Part shown: positions 17,525 through 25,368 of the stretch, in pieces
How positions within the stretch are numbered: the stretch's first letter is position 1
Layout: each line of letters opens with the position of its first letter
Source: Mesorhizobium loti CJ3sym
Lineage (GTDB): Bacteria > Pseudomonadota > Alphaproteobacteria > Rhizobiales > Rhizobiaceae
Length of the DNA: 64,000 bases
Direction of reading: 5' to 3'
NCBI RefSeq assembly: GCF_000472785.1
Contig: NZ_AXAL01000027.1
Coordinates: forward strand, 42,517-106,516
The notes under the pieces: model-generated
Database searches by the model: none
Told to the model about the DNA's origin: nothing
Seen by the model: only the letters and a program-made list of their open reading frames with translations
Made by a program: the position numbers and the translations under genes

Positions 17525-18772
17525 TCAGCTCCAGGCGTGCAGCGGCGGGTTTTCGCCGTTGAGGAAGTATTTGCCGAGGATCGAGTACTTCCAGCGCACC
17601 GGGTCGTGCAGCGTGTGGGTGCGGGCGTTGCGCCAATGCCGGTCGAGATTGTGCTCGGCCAGCGTCGAGCGCGTGCCGGCCAGTTCGAACAGTTTGTTCG
17701 TCGCGGCGATGGCAACCTCCGTCGACAGGATCTTCGCCTCGGCGGTGACGATCTGCGCATGCGCCACCGTTTCGGCGGTCGGCTCAGCAACCGCCCGATC
17801 GATTGCCAGGCCGGCCTTTTCCAGCAGCGCCTGCGCGGCGTGCAGGCGCAGCGTCAGGTCTCCGACCGCCTGGATGGTGTAGGGATCGTCCCAGGCATTG
17901 TCGACGCCACTGTCGATCCAGGCGCGGCTTCTGGTCCTGACGAAGTGAACCGTCTCGTCGATCGCCGCCTGGGCAATGCCGGTGTCCACCGCCACCTGGA
18001 TGATCTGGAAGATAGCGCCGTCGGCGGTCGGCTTGTCATAGCCCCTGTAGCCGGGCACCAGATGCGTCTTCGGCACCTTGACGTTGTCGATGATCACCGT
18101 GCCCGACAAAGTCGTGCGCTGGCCAAAGCTCGACCAGTCGTCGATGACGGTCAGGCCGGGCGCGCCACGGTCGGCGATCGCATACCAGGCACGGCCCTCG
18201 TCGTCGAGCGCCACGATCGGCACCAGATGGGCAAGCAGCGCACCGGACGAATAGAATTTACGGCCATTGACAACGACATGGTCGCCGGCATCGGTGAAGC
18301 GGGTCTCGAAATCGGCGGCGCGCTTGGAGCCGAACTCGGAAAAGGCATTGCCGAACCGCGTGCCTTTCAGCGCTTCGGCGAACAGCAGCTTCTGCTGTTC
18401 CGGGTCCGACACGGTGCGGATCGCGGCGATAACGCCGAGATGGTTCTGCGCGATCTGGCCGATCGAGGAATCCGCCGCCGAGATGATCTCGATCACCTTG
18501 GCCAGCGTCACGTAGGACACTTCCGGCCCGCCGAATGCCTTGGGCACATTGATCGACCACAGGCCGCTTTGCGAGAAGGCGTCGAGTTCGGCGACCGGCC
18601 AGATGCGCTCGCGGTCACGCTTGGAGGAGCCCTTGACGAATTCGGCGGCGAGCGCATGAGCGATCGCGATCGCTTCGGCGTCATCGCTGATGATGTGGGC
18701 CGGCGCCGACGGCCTTGCGACTGGCGGCACGGCGGCGGAAGCGTGGTCGGTCTTGACGGTCGAGACGGTCAT
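17525..18772 (-). CDS. SfnB-family acyl-CoA-dehydrogenase-fold sulfur acquisition oxidoreductase
   Basis: 415 residues with the acyl-CoA dehydrogenase three-domain fold: an N-terminal helical domain (SGLWSINVPKAFGGPEVSY), a beta domain (GNAFSEFGSK and GRKFYSSGALLAHLVPI) and a C-terminal helical domain (ATNKLFELAGTRSTLAEHNL). This pattern is typical of the SfnB/SfnC and DszC-related flavin enzymes of sulfur scavenging rather than of fatty-acid oxidation. Such enzymes use reduced flavin to oxygenate sulfur compounds, so the neighbouring FMN reductase is a natural partner. Genes before and after it are on the same strand with gaps of 24 and 71 bases. The precise substrate is unknown. Confidence 0.83.
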   Translation of the reverse strand: MTVSTVKTDHASAAVPPVARPSAPAHIISDDAEAIAIAHALAAEFVKGSSKRDRERIWPVAELDAFSQSGLWSINVPKAFGGPEVSYVTLAKVIEIISAADSSIGQIAQNHLGVIAAIRTVSDPEQQKLLFAEALKGTRFGNAFSEFGSKRAADFETRFTDAGDHVVVNGRKFYSSGALLAHLVPIVALDDEGRAWYAIADRGAPGLTVIDDWSSFGQRTTLSGTVIIDNVKVPKTHLVPGYRGYDKPTADGAIFQIIQVAVDTGIAQAAIDETVHFVRTRSRAWIDSGVDNAWDDPYTIQAVGDLTLRLHAAQALLEKAGLAIDRAVAEPTAETVAHAQIVTAEAKILSTEVAIAATNKLFELAGTRSTLAEHNLDRHWRNARTHTLHDPVRWKYSILGKYFLNGENPPLHAWS

Positions 18773-18796
18773 TTCACTGCTCCTTGATATCTGATT

Positions 18797-19603
18797 TCAA
18801 GCGACGGCGTGGAGATGGGCTGATTTGGCAGCCGGCGATGGCTGTTGCCCGGTGGTCGATTGACCGAGATAGAAGGCGCGGACGTCCTCGCGCTGGCGAA
18901 GATCGGCAGCCGCGCCCGAGAGAACGGAAACGCCGTTTTCGAGCACCGTGGCGTGGTCGGCGTATTTGAGAGCCACCGCCGAGTTCTGTTCGGCGACCAG
19001 GATCGACAAGCCGGTCTCGCGGTTGAGCTTTCTCAGCGTCTGAAAGATGTCCTGAACGATGAGCGGGGCGAGCCCCATTGACGGCTCATCCAGGACCAGC
19101 AGGCGCGGCCGTGACATCAGTGCCCGGCCAATGGCGGTCATCTGCTGTTCGCCGCCGGAGGTCAGGCCGGACAGTGTCCGGCGCTTTTCCAGGAGACGGG
19201 GGAAGTAGCCATAGATGCGTTCGAGATCGGCATTGATCTCGGCCCGGCTGCCGCTGCGGCCGATGCCACCGGTGACCAGGTTCTCCTCGACGGTGAGGCT
19301 CTTGAAGCAATGGCGGCCTTCCAGCACCGGAACCAGGCCGGCGCGCACGAGGTCGCCGGGCTTGCGGCGCGACACATCGTTGCCGTCATAGCGGATGGTG
19401 CCGGCGTTGACCTGGCCGCGTTCGGCCGGCAACAGGTTGGAGACGGCCTTCAGCGTCGTGGTCTTTCCCGCGCCATTGGCACCGAGCAGCGCCAGGATTT
19501 CGCCGCGCCGGATCTCGAAGCTGACGCCGTGCAGCGCCGTGATGGCGTGGTTGTAGGTGGCATGGATCATGTCCACTGCAAGGATGACGTCATTGTCCGG
19601 CAT
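18797..19603 (-). CDS. Liv-type ABC transporter ATP-binding protein (LivF-like)
   Basis: 268 residues. Walker A is LLGANGAGKTTTLKAVS, the signature is LTSGGEQQMTAIGRALM, and Walker B is LLVLDEPSMGLAP. The order of features and the short C-terminus match LivF-type ATPases of the hydrophobic/branched-chain amino acid (HAAT) family. It pairs with the LivG-like ATPase of this operon to power uptake. The ATG at 19603 follows a good GGAAGAAGAG ribosome-binding site, so the longer upstream open frame is rejected. It comes after the binding-protein gene, separated by a perfect hairpin, which could lower its expression relative to that protein. Confidence 0.9.
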   Translation of the reverse strand: MPDNDVILAVDMIHATYNHAITALHGVSFEIRRGEILALLGANGAGKTTTLKAVSNLLPAERGQVNAGTIRYDGNDVSRRKPGDLVRAGLVPVLEGRHCFKSLTVEENLVTGGIGRSGSRAEINADLERIYGYFPRLLEKRRTLSGLTSGGEQQMTAIGRALMSRPRLLVLDEPSMGLAPLIVQDIFQTLRKLNRETGLSILVAEQNSAVALKYADHATVLENGVSVLSGAAADLRQREDVRAFYLGQSTTGQQPSPAAKSAHLHAVA

Positions 19604-19637
19604 GGGCTCTTCTTCCGCGGTTCCAGGAACCGTAAGG

Positions 19638-19673
19638 GCCGGGCGCCACGGAACCTTGTCCGTGGCGCCCGGC
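19638..19673 (-). terminator. Perfect 14-bp hairpin after the binding-protein gene
   Basis: GCCGGGCGCCACGG and its exact reverse complement enclose an 8-base loop, ten bases after the binding-protein stop codon. No T-run follows on the complement strand, so it is more likely an RNA-stabilising or partial terminator element than a full intrinsic terminator. Confidence 0.75.
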
Positions 19674-19682
19674 ATTGGCTGA

Positions 19683-21020
19683 TCAGTTGGTGGTCACGGC
19701 GTTGGCATCGTCGGCGGTGCGCAGCTTGATGCCCTTCTCCTTGGCATAGGCTTCAGCCGACTTCTCGATGATCGGCCGCAGCAGGGCCCAGTCCGGCGCG
19801 ATCCAGTCGGAGACGACGTTCCACTTCTTGCCGTCCCACTGCTGGAAGGTCACGTAGCCTTCGCCCTCGTGATTGTCCCAGCTGACATTGATCGAGTGGA
19901 ACAGGTCCTTGGCGCCGAGCGCCTCGACCTTGGCCGGATCGAGCTTGAGGTGTTCGAAGCCCCAGCGGACTTCGTCGCCGGTCAGCGTGCGATGACCGAA
20001 TTTCTCCTGCGCGACACGGATCGCCTCGACATTCAAAATGCCGTTGACGATGCCGAGATTGTGGTAGACCGAGCCGATGCGCGACTTGTCTTCGAGGTTG
20101 CCCTTGCCGGCGCCGTAGACGGTCTTCACGATCTCTTGCACCACCGGATAGGAGTTGCCGGAAGCCTGGGTGGTGATGGCGGTGTAGCCCTTGGCGGCGT
20201 CACCGGCCGGGATGACATCCTCTTCCGAATTCGACCAGACATTGCCGACGATATGGTCGACGGGATAGCCGACCTTGACCGCCGTCTTCAGCGCCACCGG
20301 GTTCATCACGCCCCAGCCGCGCAGGACGACGAAATCCGGCTTGGCGCGGCGGATGGTCAGCCACTGCGACTGCTGCTCGTTGCCGGGATGCGGCACCTCG
20401 ATCTGCTGCACGGTGAAGCCGTATTTCTGCGCCAGCAATTCATAGATTGGGATGGTCTCCTTGCCGTAAGGCGAGCCGTGATAGAGCACGACGATCTTCT
20501 TGCCCTTGAGCTTGTCAATGCCACCTTCCTTGGAGGCGATGTAGTTCACGATGCCTGATGTCTCGCTGTAGGGGTTGAGCAGCAGCGGGAAAACGTACGG
20601 AAAGACACGTCCGTCGGTGGAGTCGGTGCGGCCATGGTTGACCGTGATCAGCGGCACTTTGTCGGCGGTGATGCGGTCGATCATGGCATAGGCGATGCCG
20701 ACCGAAAGCGGGTTCCAGGCGGCAGCACCGGCATGGCTCTTCTGTCGCTCGTAGCATTCGACGCCGCGCTCGACCTCATACTGGGTCTCGCATTCGTCCC
20801 AGGTCAGCTTGACGCCGTTAACGCCGCCATCGCGGATGTTGATGAGGTTGAGATAGTCGATGAAGCCGCCGAAGAAGCCGGTGCCGCCGGCCGCATAAGG
20901 CCCGACGCGATAGCTCTGCAGCGGGAAATACTGTTCGTCGGCGTGGGCGGCCGGCAAGGCCACCGACACGATCATCGCCGCGGACAGCGCCGCCGCCTTG
21001 ATTGTGCTGAGGAAGGTCAT
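19683..21020 (-). CDS. Liv-type ABC transporter substrate-binding protein
   Basis: 445 residues with a Sec signal peptide (hydrophobic core AALSAAMIVSVALPAAHA, cleavage probably after AHA). The mature start DEQYFPLQSYRVGPYAAGG and the segment TWDECETQYEVERGVECYER mark a subfamily of type 1 periplasmic binding proteins that is often linked to aromatic or other hydrophobic ligands rather than to leucine. Position within sfn genes suggests an organosulfur ligand; that is inference from context. It lies between the LivM-like permease gene (gap 82 bases) and the LivF-like gene, with a strong hairpin after its stop. Confidence 0.9.
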   Translation of the reverse strand: MTFLSTIKAAALSAAMIVSVALPAAHADEQYFPLQSYRVGPYAAGGTGFFGGFIDYLNLINIRDGGVNGVKLTWDECETQYEVERGVECYERQKSHAGAAAWNPLSVGIAYAMIDRITADKVPLITVNHGRTDSTDGRVFPYVFPLLLNPYSETSGIVNYIASKEGGIDKLKGKKIVVLYHGSPYGKETIPIYELLAQKYGFTVQQIEVPHPGNEQQSQWLTIRRAKPDFVVLRGWGVMNPVALKTAVKVGYPVDHIVGNVWSNSEEDVIPAGDAAKGYTAITTQASGNSYPVVQEIVKTVYGAGKGNLEDKSRIGSVYHNLGIVNGILNVEAIRVAQEKFGHRTLTGDEVRWGFEHLKLDPAKVEALGAKDLFHSINVSWDNHEGEGYVTFQQWDGKKWNVVSDWIAPDWALLRPIIEKSAEAYAKEKGIKLRTADDANAVTTN

Positions 21021-21102
21021 GGCTAGGGTTACTCCGGTGTGAGCCGTCTTAGGTTCGGCCTCTGGTTCATTTTCAAATGCGATTCACTTTCAGATGCGCG
21101 GC

Positions 21103-22143
21103 TCAGGTCGACTGCCAGGCGAACAGGAGCCGTCTTCGGACCCTGTCCCACAGGGCCACAAGCCCGTCGGGTTCAAGGATCAGAAACAGGATGATGAGGG
21201 CGCCGAGCACAATGCGCTGGCTCATGTCGAGCACGCCTGAGTCAAAGACATCGCCAAGCAGGAAGCCGCCAAGGCGCGACAAAGCCAGCGGAAAGACGAC
21301 GATGAGGGCGGCGCCGAAAAAGGCGCCACGGATCGAAGCGAGGCCGCCGATGATGATGATGAACAGGATCTGGAACGAGCGATCGAGATCGAAGCCGTCC
21401 GGCTCGACGGTTCTGAGATAGGCGAAGGCCCAGATGACGCCGGCGACGCCGATGATGAAGGAGGAGATGGCGAAGGCCAGAAGCTTGGTCTTCAATACGG
21501 GTATGCCGATGATGCGGGCGGCGGTTTCATTGTCGCGGATGGCAATGAAGTTGCGCCCGGTCTGCGACGAGACCAGCCGGTAAGCGAGGAAGGTCAGCGC
21601 CGTAACGATGGTCAGGGCGAAGAGATAGCGGCCCACGGCACCGTCGAAAGCGAAGCCTGCTATCGACAGCTTCGGCGCGTCGATGACGCCCGACGCGGAG
21701 TCGTTGGAGAACCAGCTGAACTTGGTCAGCGCCCATTGCACGAAGAACTGCGCGGCAAGCGTCGAGACCGCGAGATAGAAGCCCTTTAGCCGCAGGCTGG
21801 GCAGGCCGAAGACGATGCCGATCGCGGCGGCGACAATGCCGGCCAGGAAGATGCTGCCGATCAGCGGCAGGCCTTCGACGCGCAGGTTGAAATTGTAGGC
21901 GGCAAAGGCGCCGGCCGCCATGAAAGCAGCGCTGCCCAGCGAAACCTGGCCGGCATAGCCGGTGAGGATGTTCAAGCCGACGCCGGCGAGGCTGAGCGCC
22001 AGGAACGGCAGCAGGATGGCCTCGAACAGATAGCTCGAGCCGATGAGCGGCACGACGCCATAGGCGAAGGCGAGCAGCAGAAAGGGCACGATCCATTTCG
22101 GCAGCACCGGTGCGGAGGAAAAACTGCCTGTGATTGCGGTCAT
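21103..22143 (-). CDS. Liv-type ABC transporter permease (LivM-like)
   Basis: 346 residues with about ten hydrophobic segments, for example VPFLLLAFAYGVVPLIGSSY. The conserved loop GVGLNILTGYAGQVSLGSAA and the later SQTGRNFIAIRDNETAARIIG are hallmarks of LivM permeases. It forms the inner-membrane channel with the LivH-like protein. It starts three bases after the LivH-like stop on the complement strand and is part of the tightly packed G-H-M-binding protein-F order. Confidence 0.92.
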   Translation of the reverse strand: MTAITGSFSSAPVLPKWIVPFLLLAFAYGVVPLIGSSYLFEAILLPFLALSLAGVGLNILTGYAGQVSLGSAAFMAAGAFAAYNFNLRVEGLPLIGSIFLAGIVAAAIGIVFGLPSLRLKGFYLAVSTLAAQFFVQWALTKFSWFSNDSASGVIDAPKLSIAGFAFDGAVGRYLFALTIVTALTFLAYRLVSSQTGRNFIAIRDNETAARIIGIPVLKTKLLAFAISSFIIGVAGVIWAFAYLRTVEPDGFDLDRSFQILFIIIIGGLASIRGAFFGAALIVVFPLALSRLGGFLLGDVFDSGVLDMSQRIVLGALIILFLILEPDGLVALWDRVRRRLLFAWQST

Positions 22144-22146
22144 GGC

Positions 22147-23046
22147 TCAGACCCTTTCCACAAGCTTCTGGCCGAACAGGCCGGAAGGACGGATCAGGAG
22201 GAAGACCAGGGCGACGACATAGGCGAACCAGCTCTCGATGCCGCCGCCGAAATAGTCGCCGATATAGACCTCGGCGAGCTTCTCGCTGGCGCCGATCAAA
22301 AGCCCGCCGACAATGGCGCCGAGGATGGAATCGAAGCCGCCGAGCACCAGCACCGGCAGCGCCTTGAGCACCACCAGCGACAGCGAGAACTGCACCCCGA
22401 GGCGCGCGCCCCACAACAGCCCGGCTACCAGCGCGACGAGACCGGCCGCGGCCCAGACGGTGCCCCAGATCAACGGCAGCCTGAGGCCAACCGCGAGAGC
22501 GGCGAACTGATCGTCTGCGACGGCGCGGAAGGAGAGGCCGATGCGGGTGTAGCGGAAGAACAGTGACAACAGCAGAACCATGCCGGCGGCGACCACCGCC
22601 GCGAAAATGTCGAACTGGCTTATCAGCACGCCGCCGATCTCCAACGGCACGTCCTCGATGCCGAGATCGAGACCATGGACCTGCGTGCCCCAGATCAACT
22701 GGGCGGCGCCCTCGATGATGTAGGACAGGCCGAGCGTGGCCATGAACAATGTGATCGGCGGCTTGTTGGTCAGAGGCCGCAGCACGGTGCGCTCGATGGC
22801 GACACCCATCGTCACCATGATGGCGAAGGTGATGACCAGCGCCAACGCGAACGGAATGCCGCGCTCGACAAGGCTGACGAAGGTGAGCGCGGCGAACAGC
22901 AGCATCGCGCCCTGCGCGAAATTGAGCACGCCCGAGGTCTTGTAGATGAGCACGAAGCCGATCGCGACCAGCGAATACATGACGCCGGAGAGCAGGCCGC
23001 CGACGAGCACTTCGATGAAGAACTGGTAGTCGAAATCGGCGATCAT
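22147..23046 (-). CDS. Liv-type ABC transporter permease (LivH-like)
   Basis: 299 residues, full length for LivH. The N-terminal stretch FIEVLVGGLLSGVMYSLVAI and FVLIYKTSGVLNFAQGAMLL are characteristic, and ALPVLVLGGFDSILGAIVGG is the conserved coupling region. Its ATG overlaps the stop of the LivG-like gene by four bases (ATGA), so translation of the two is coupled. It is the second channel-forming subunit of the importer. Confidence 0.92.
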   Translation of the reverse strand: MIADFDYQFFIEVLVGGLLSGVMYSLVAIGFVLIYKTSGVLNFAQGAMLLFAALTFVSLVERGIPFALALVITFAIMVTMGVAIERTVLRPLTNKPPITLFMATLGLSYIIEGAAQLIWGTQVHGLDLGIEDVPLEIGGVLISQFDIFAAVVAAGMVLLLSLFFRYTRIGLSFRAVADDQFAALAVGLRLPLIWGTVWAAAGLVALVAGLLWGARLGVQFSLSLVVLKALPVLVLGGFDSILGAIVGGLLIGASEKLAEVYIGDYFGGGIESWFAYVVALVFLLIRPSGLFGQKLVERV

Positions 23047-23978
23047 ATGCCTGCCCCATCCTCATTGTCGGAGGCAACGCCGAGATAGGCGTCGATGACA
23101 CGCTGGTCGTTCCTGACTTCATCAGGCGTGGCGTCGGCGATCTTGCGGCCGTAGTCGAGAACGGCGATGCGATCGGACAGGCCCATGACGACGCCGACAT
23201 CGTGCTCGATCAGCACGACGGTGGTGGCGAAACGGTCACGCGCGGCGCGCACGAAGTCAGCCATCTCGCTCTTCTCACCGGCGGTCATGCCGGCCATCGG
23301 TTCGTCGAGCAGCAGCAGGCGCGGCTCTGCAACCAGCGCGCGGGCCAGTTCGACCCGCTTCTGCAGCCCGTAGGGCAGCGTGCCAGCGAGACGGTCGCGG
23401 ACAGCGGTGAGATCGAGGAATTCGAGGATCTGGTCGGCGCGGCTCTGCGAGTCGCGCTGCTCGCCACGCGAGCGACCAATGCCCAGCACCTGGCCGGCGA
23501 AATTGGAGCGGACCTTGTAGGCGAGGCCGGACGCGACATTGTCGAGGACGCTGAGGCCCTTGAACAGAGCAAGGTTCTGAAACGTCCTGGCGACGCCGAG
23601 ATGCGCCAGCCGCTGCGTCGGCACCTGGGCATAGCTGACGCCATCGAGTTGGACATGGCCGCGGTCCGACCGATAGACGCCACTGATGACGTTGATGAGC
23701 GAGCTCTTGCCGGCACCGTTCGGGCCGATGATGGCGCGGATTTCGCCCGGGTAAACCGACAGGTCGATATCGGCGAGCGCGACGACACCGCCAAACGACA
23801 GGCCTATGCCGTGAAGCGAGAGCAGCGGAGTGGCGGCGGCCGTGGCAGCCCCCGTGGGTTCGGTGCTGCCTTCGGACTGCTGCTCACGGCGCAATGCCGA
23901 CGGCAAGCCACGCGCAAAGACCTCCGGCGCATAGACCGCGGCCTCCATCATTCCAAGGGCATAGCTGGCCAACGGCAT
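23043..23978 (-). CDS. Liv-type ABC transporter ATP-binding protein (LivG-like) with N-terminal extension
   Basis: 311 residues from the ATG at 23978. Walker A is IIGPNGAGKSSLINVIS, the signature segment is LPYGLQKRVELARAL, and Walker B is LLLLDEPMAGM. The ABC domain starts only near residue 52 (LLSLHGIGLSFGGVVAL); the first 50 residues are an extension not seen in canonical LivG and poor in predicted structure. The start is chosen because GAGGA lies 8-10 bases upstream; ATG 24011 lacks a site. It follows sfnG by 123 bases, a gap that contains a 9-bp hairpin. It energises the importer together with the LivF-like protein. Confidence 0.9.
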   Translation of the reverse strand: MPLASYALGMMEAAVYAPEVFARGLPSALRREQQSEGSTEPTGAATAAATPLLSLHGIGLSFGGVVALADIDLSVYPGEIRAIIGPNGAGKSSLINVISGVYRSDRGHVQLDGVSYAQVPTQRLAHLGVARTFQNLALFKGLSVLDNVASGLAYKVRSNFAGQVLGIGRSRGEQRDSQSRADQILEFLDLTAVRDRLAGTLPYGLQKRVELARALVAEPRLLLLDEPMAGMTAGEKSEMADFVRAARDRFATTVVLIEHDVGVVMGLSDRIAVLDYGRKIADATPDEVRNDQRVIDAYLGVASDNEDGAGI

Positions 23979-24064
23979 TCCAATCGTCCTCGATTGCTTC
24001 AGCAGGCGCACAAATCCCCGTTGCGGTTCGATCCCTCGAGCGCGCCGGATATCTTCATGGATGT

Positions 24065-24090
24065 GCTGGCCGGAAACTCTCCCGGCCAGC
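24065..24090 (-). terminator. 9-bp hairpin between sfnG and the transporter genes
   Basis: GCTGGCCGG and CCGGCCAGC enclose an 8-base loop, eleven bases beyond the sfnG stop on the complement strand. There is no T-run. It may be a partial terminator or processing site that sets sfnG expression apart from the transporter genes. Confidence 0.5.
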
Positions 24091-24101
24091 CAGTGGGATG
24101 G

Positions 24102-25202
24102 CTATTCCGCTGCCAGTGAAGCTGCCTGTTCGGCATCCTCCAGCTCGCGAACGAGCGGGATGACGTGCTTGCCGAAATATTCGACCTCTTCCTGGAAATG
24201 CAGGAAGCCGAGCAGGATGAGATCGGCGCCTGCACGCTTCAGATCGACGATGCGCTCCGCGACCTGCTTCGGCGTGCCGATCAGGTTGGAGCGGAAGCCG
24301 TCATTGTACTGGACCAGATCCTCGAAGGAGGATTTCGCCCAGTTGCCCTCGCCTTCGGGCGAAGCCTTGCCGGCATTCTTGACCTCGTGGCCAAAGGCGT
24401 TGACGGCCTCGGGATTGGCCTTGCCGATGATTTCGGCGAGCACCGCCTTGGCCTCTTCCTCGGTCTCGCGGACGATGGCGAAGGCGTTGACGCCGACCTT
24501 GACGGAATGGTTGTTGGCCTTGGCCTTGGACTTCAGGTCGTCGACCTGCTTGGCGATTTCGGCCGGCGTGTTGCCATTGGTGAAGTACCAGTCCGAAACG
24601 CGTGAAGCCATGTCGCGTGCCGCACGCGACGAACCGCCCTGGAAAACTTCAGGCACCTGCGGCGGCTTCGGCTTCAGCGAATATTCGTTGAAGCGGTAGA
24701 AATCGCCCCGGAAGGTGAAGCTGTCTTCGGTCCATATTCCGCGCAGTGCACGGATGAATTCCTCCGAGCGGCGGTAGCGCTCGTCATGGTCGAGCCAGTG
24801 CTCGCCGATGGCGTGGAACTCGCCACGGAACCAGCCGGAGACGAGGTTGATGGCGACGCGGCCATTGGTCAGATAGCTGATGGTGGCGAGCTGCTTGGCG
24901 GCGAGTGCCGGATTCCACGGGCCGGGCAGGATCGCCGCGATGACCTTGAGCGTCGTGGTGGCCGCCAGCAGATCGTGGCTGAACGCCACCGATTCATGCT
25001 GCTCGTCGGCGCCGTAGCCGGCGGTGAAGCGGATCTGGCTCAGCGCGTAGTCGAAGCCGGCTTTTTCGGCGATCTGCGCCAGCTTGCGGTTGTACTCTGC
25101 CGAATGGTTGGTGCGCTGCTCGATGTCGGAAATCACCAGGCCGCCCGAAACATTCGGCACCCAGTAGGCGAACTTGACCGCGTCGGTCTCTGCATGTGCC
25201 AT
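24102..25202 (-). CDS. sfnG: FMNH2-dependent dimethylsulfone monooxygenase SfnG
   Basis: 366 residues of the bacterial luciferase-like (LLM) fold, the usual SfnG length. Diagnostic segments are FAYWVPNVSGGLVISDIEQR at the start, LSQIRFTAGYGADEQHESVA, RVAINLVSGWFRGEFHAIGE and VFQGGSSRAARDMASRVSDW. The enzyme uses reduced FMN and O2 to oxidise dimethylsulfone to methanesulfinate, which further oxidation turns into methanesulfonate, a substrate of SsuD/MsuD-type enzymes. It lies between the FAD/NAD(P)-binding protein gene (gap 166 bases, AT-rich promoter) and the Liv-type transporter. Assignment to SfnG rather than another LLM enzyme is well supported by these segments and the neighbours. Confidence 0.88.
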   Translation of the reverse strand: MAHAETDAVKFAYWVPNVSGGLVISDIEQRTNHSAEYNRKLAQIAEKAGFDYALSQIRFTAGYGADEQHESVAFSHDLLAATTTLKVIAAILPGPWNPALAAKQLATISYLTNGRVAINLVSGWFRGEFHAIGEHWLDHDERYRRSEEFIRALRGIWTEDSFTFRGDFYRFNEYSLKPKPPQVPEVFQGGSSRAARDMASRVSDWYFTNGNTPAEIAKQVDDLKSKAKANNHSVKVGVNAFAIVRETEEEAKAVLAEIIGKANPEAVNAFGHEVKNAGKASPEGEGNWAKSSFEDLVQYNDGFRSNLIGTPKQVAERIVDLKRAGADLILLGFLHFQEEVEYFGKHVIPLVRELEDAEQAASLAAE

Positions 25203-25280
25203 GAACTGTCTCCCATTCAGGCCGTGTCGTTGATCGGTCCGGTCGACGCCGGATTTCCACAGTATTTATTATGTCTATTG

Positions 25281-25286
25281 ATTATA
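25281..25286 (-). promoter_or_regulatory. Possible -10 element in the AT-rich sfnG leader
   Basis: On the complement strand the sequence TATAAT sits about 80 bases before the sfnG start within an AT-rich stretch (25260-25310) that contrasts with the G+C-rich surroundings. No good -35 hexamer is present at the usual distance, so activation by a regulator is likely if this is the promoter. Confidence 0.35.
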
Positions 25287-25368
25287 TATACAAAGTAGGA
25301 TTTTCCGTTTTTGGCGCCCTCTTGGGTCGGAAATACCAATTTTGCCCGGCCAAGCCGGCTTTCGCCTG

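Noticed and set aside
17519..18787. 422-codon + strand frame opposite the SfnB-like gene
   Set aside because: Same coordinates as the real gene, low-complexity Arg/Asp/Gly composition.
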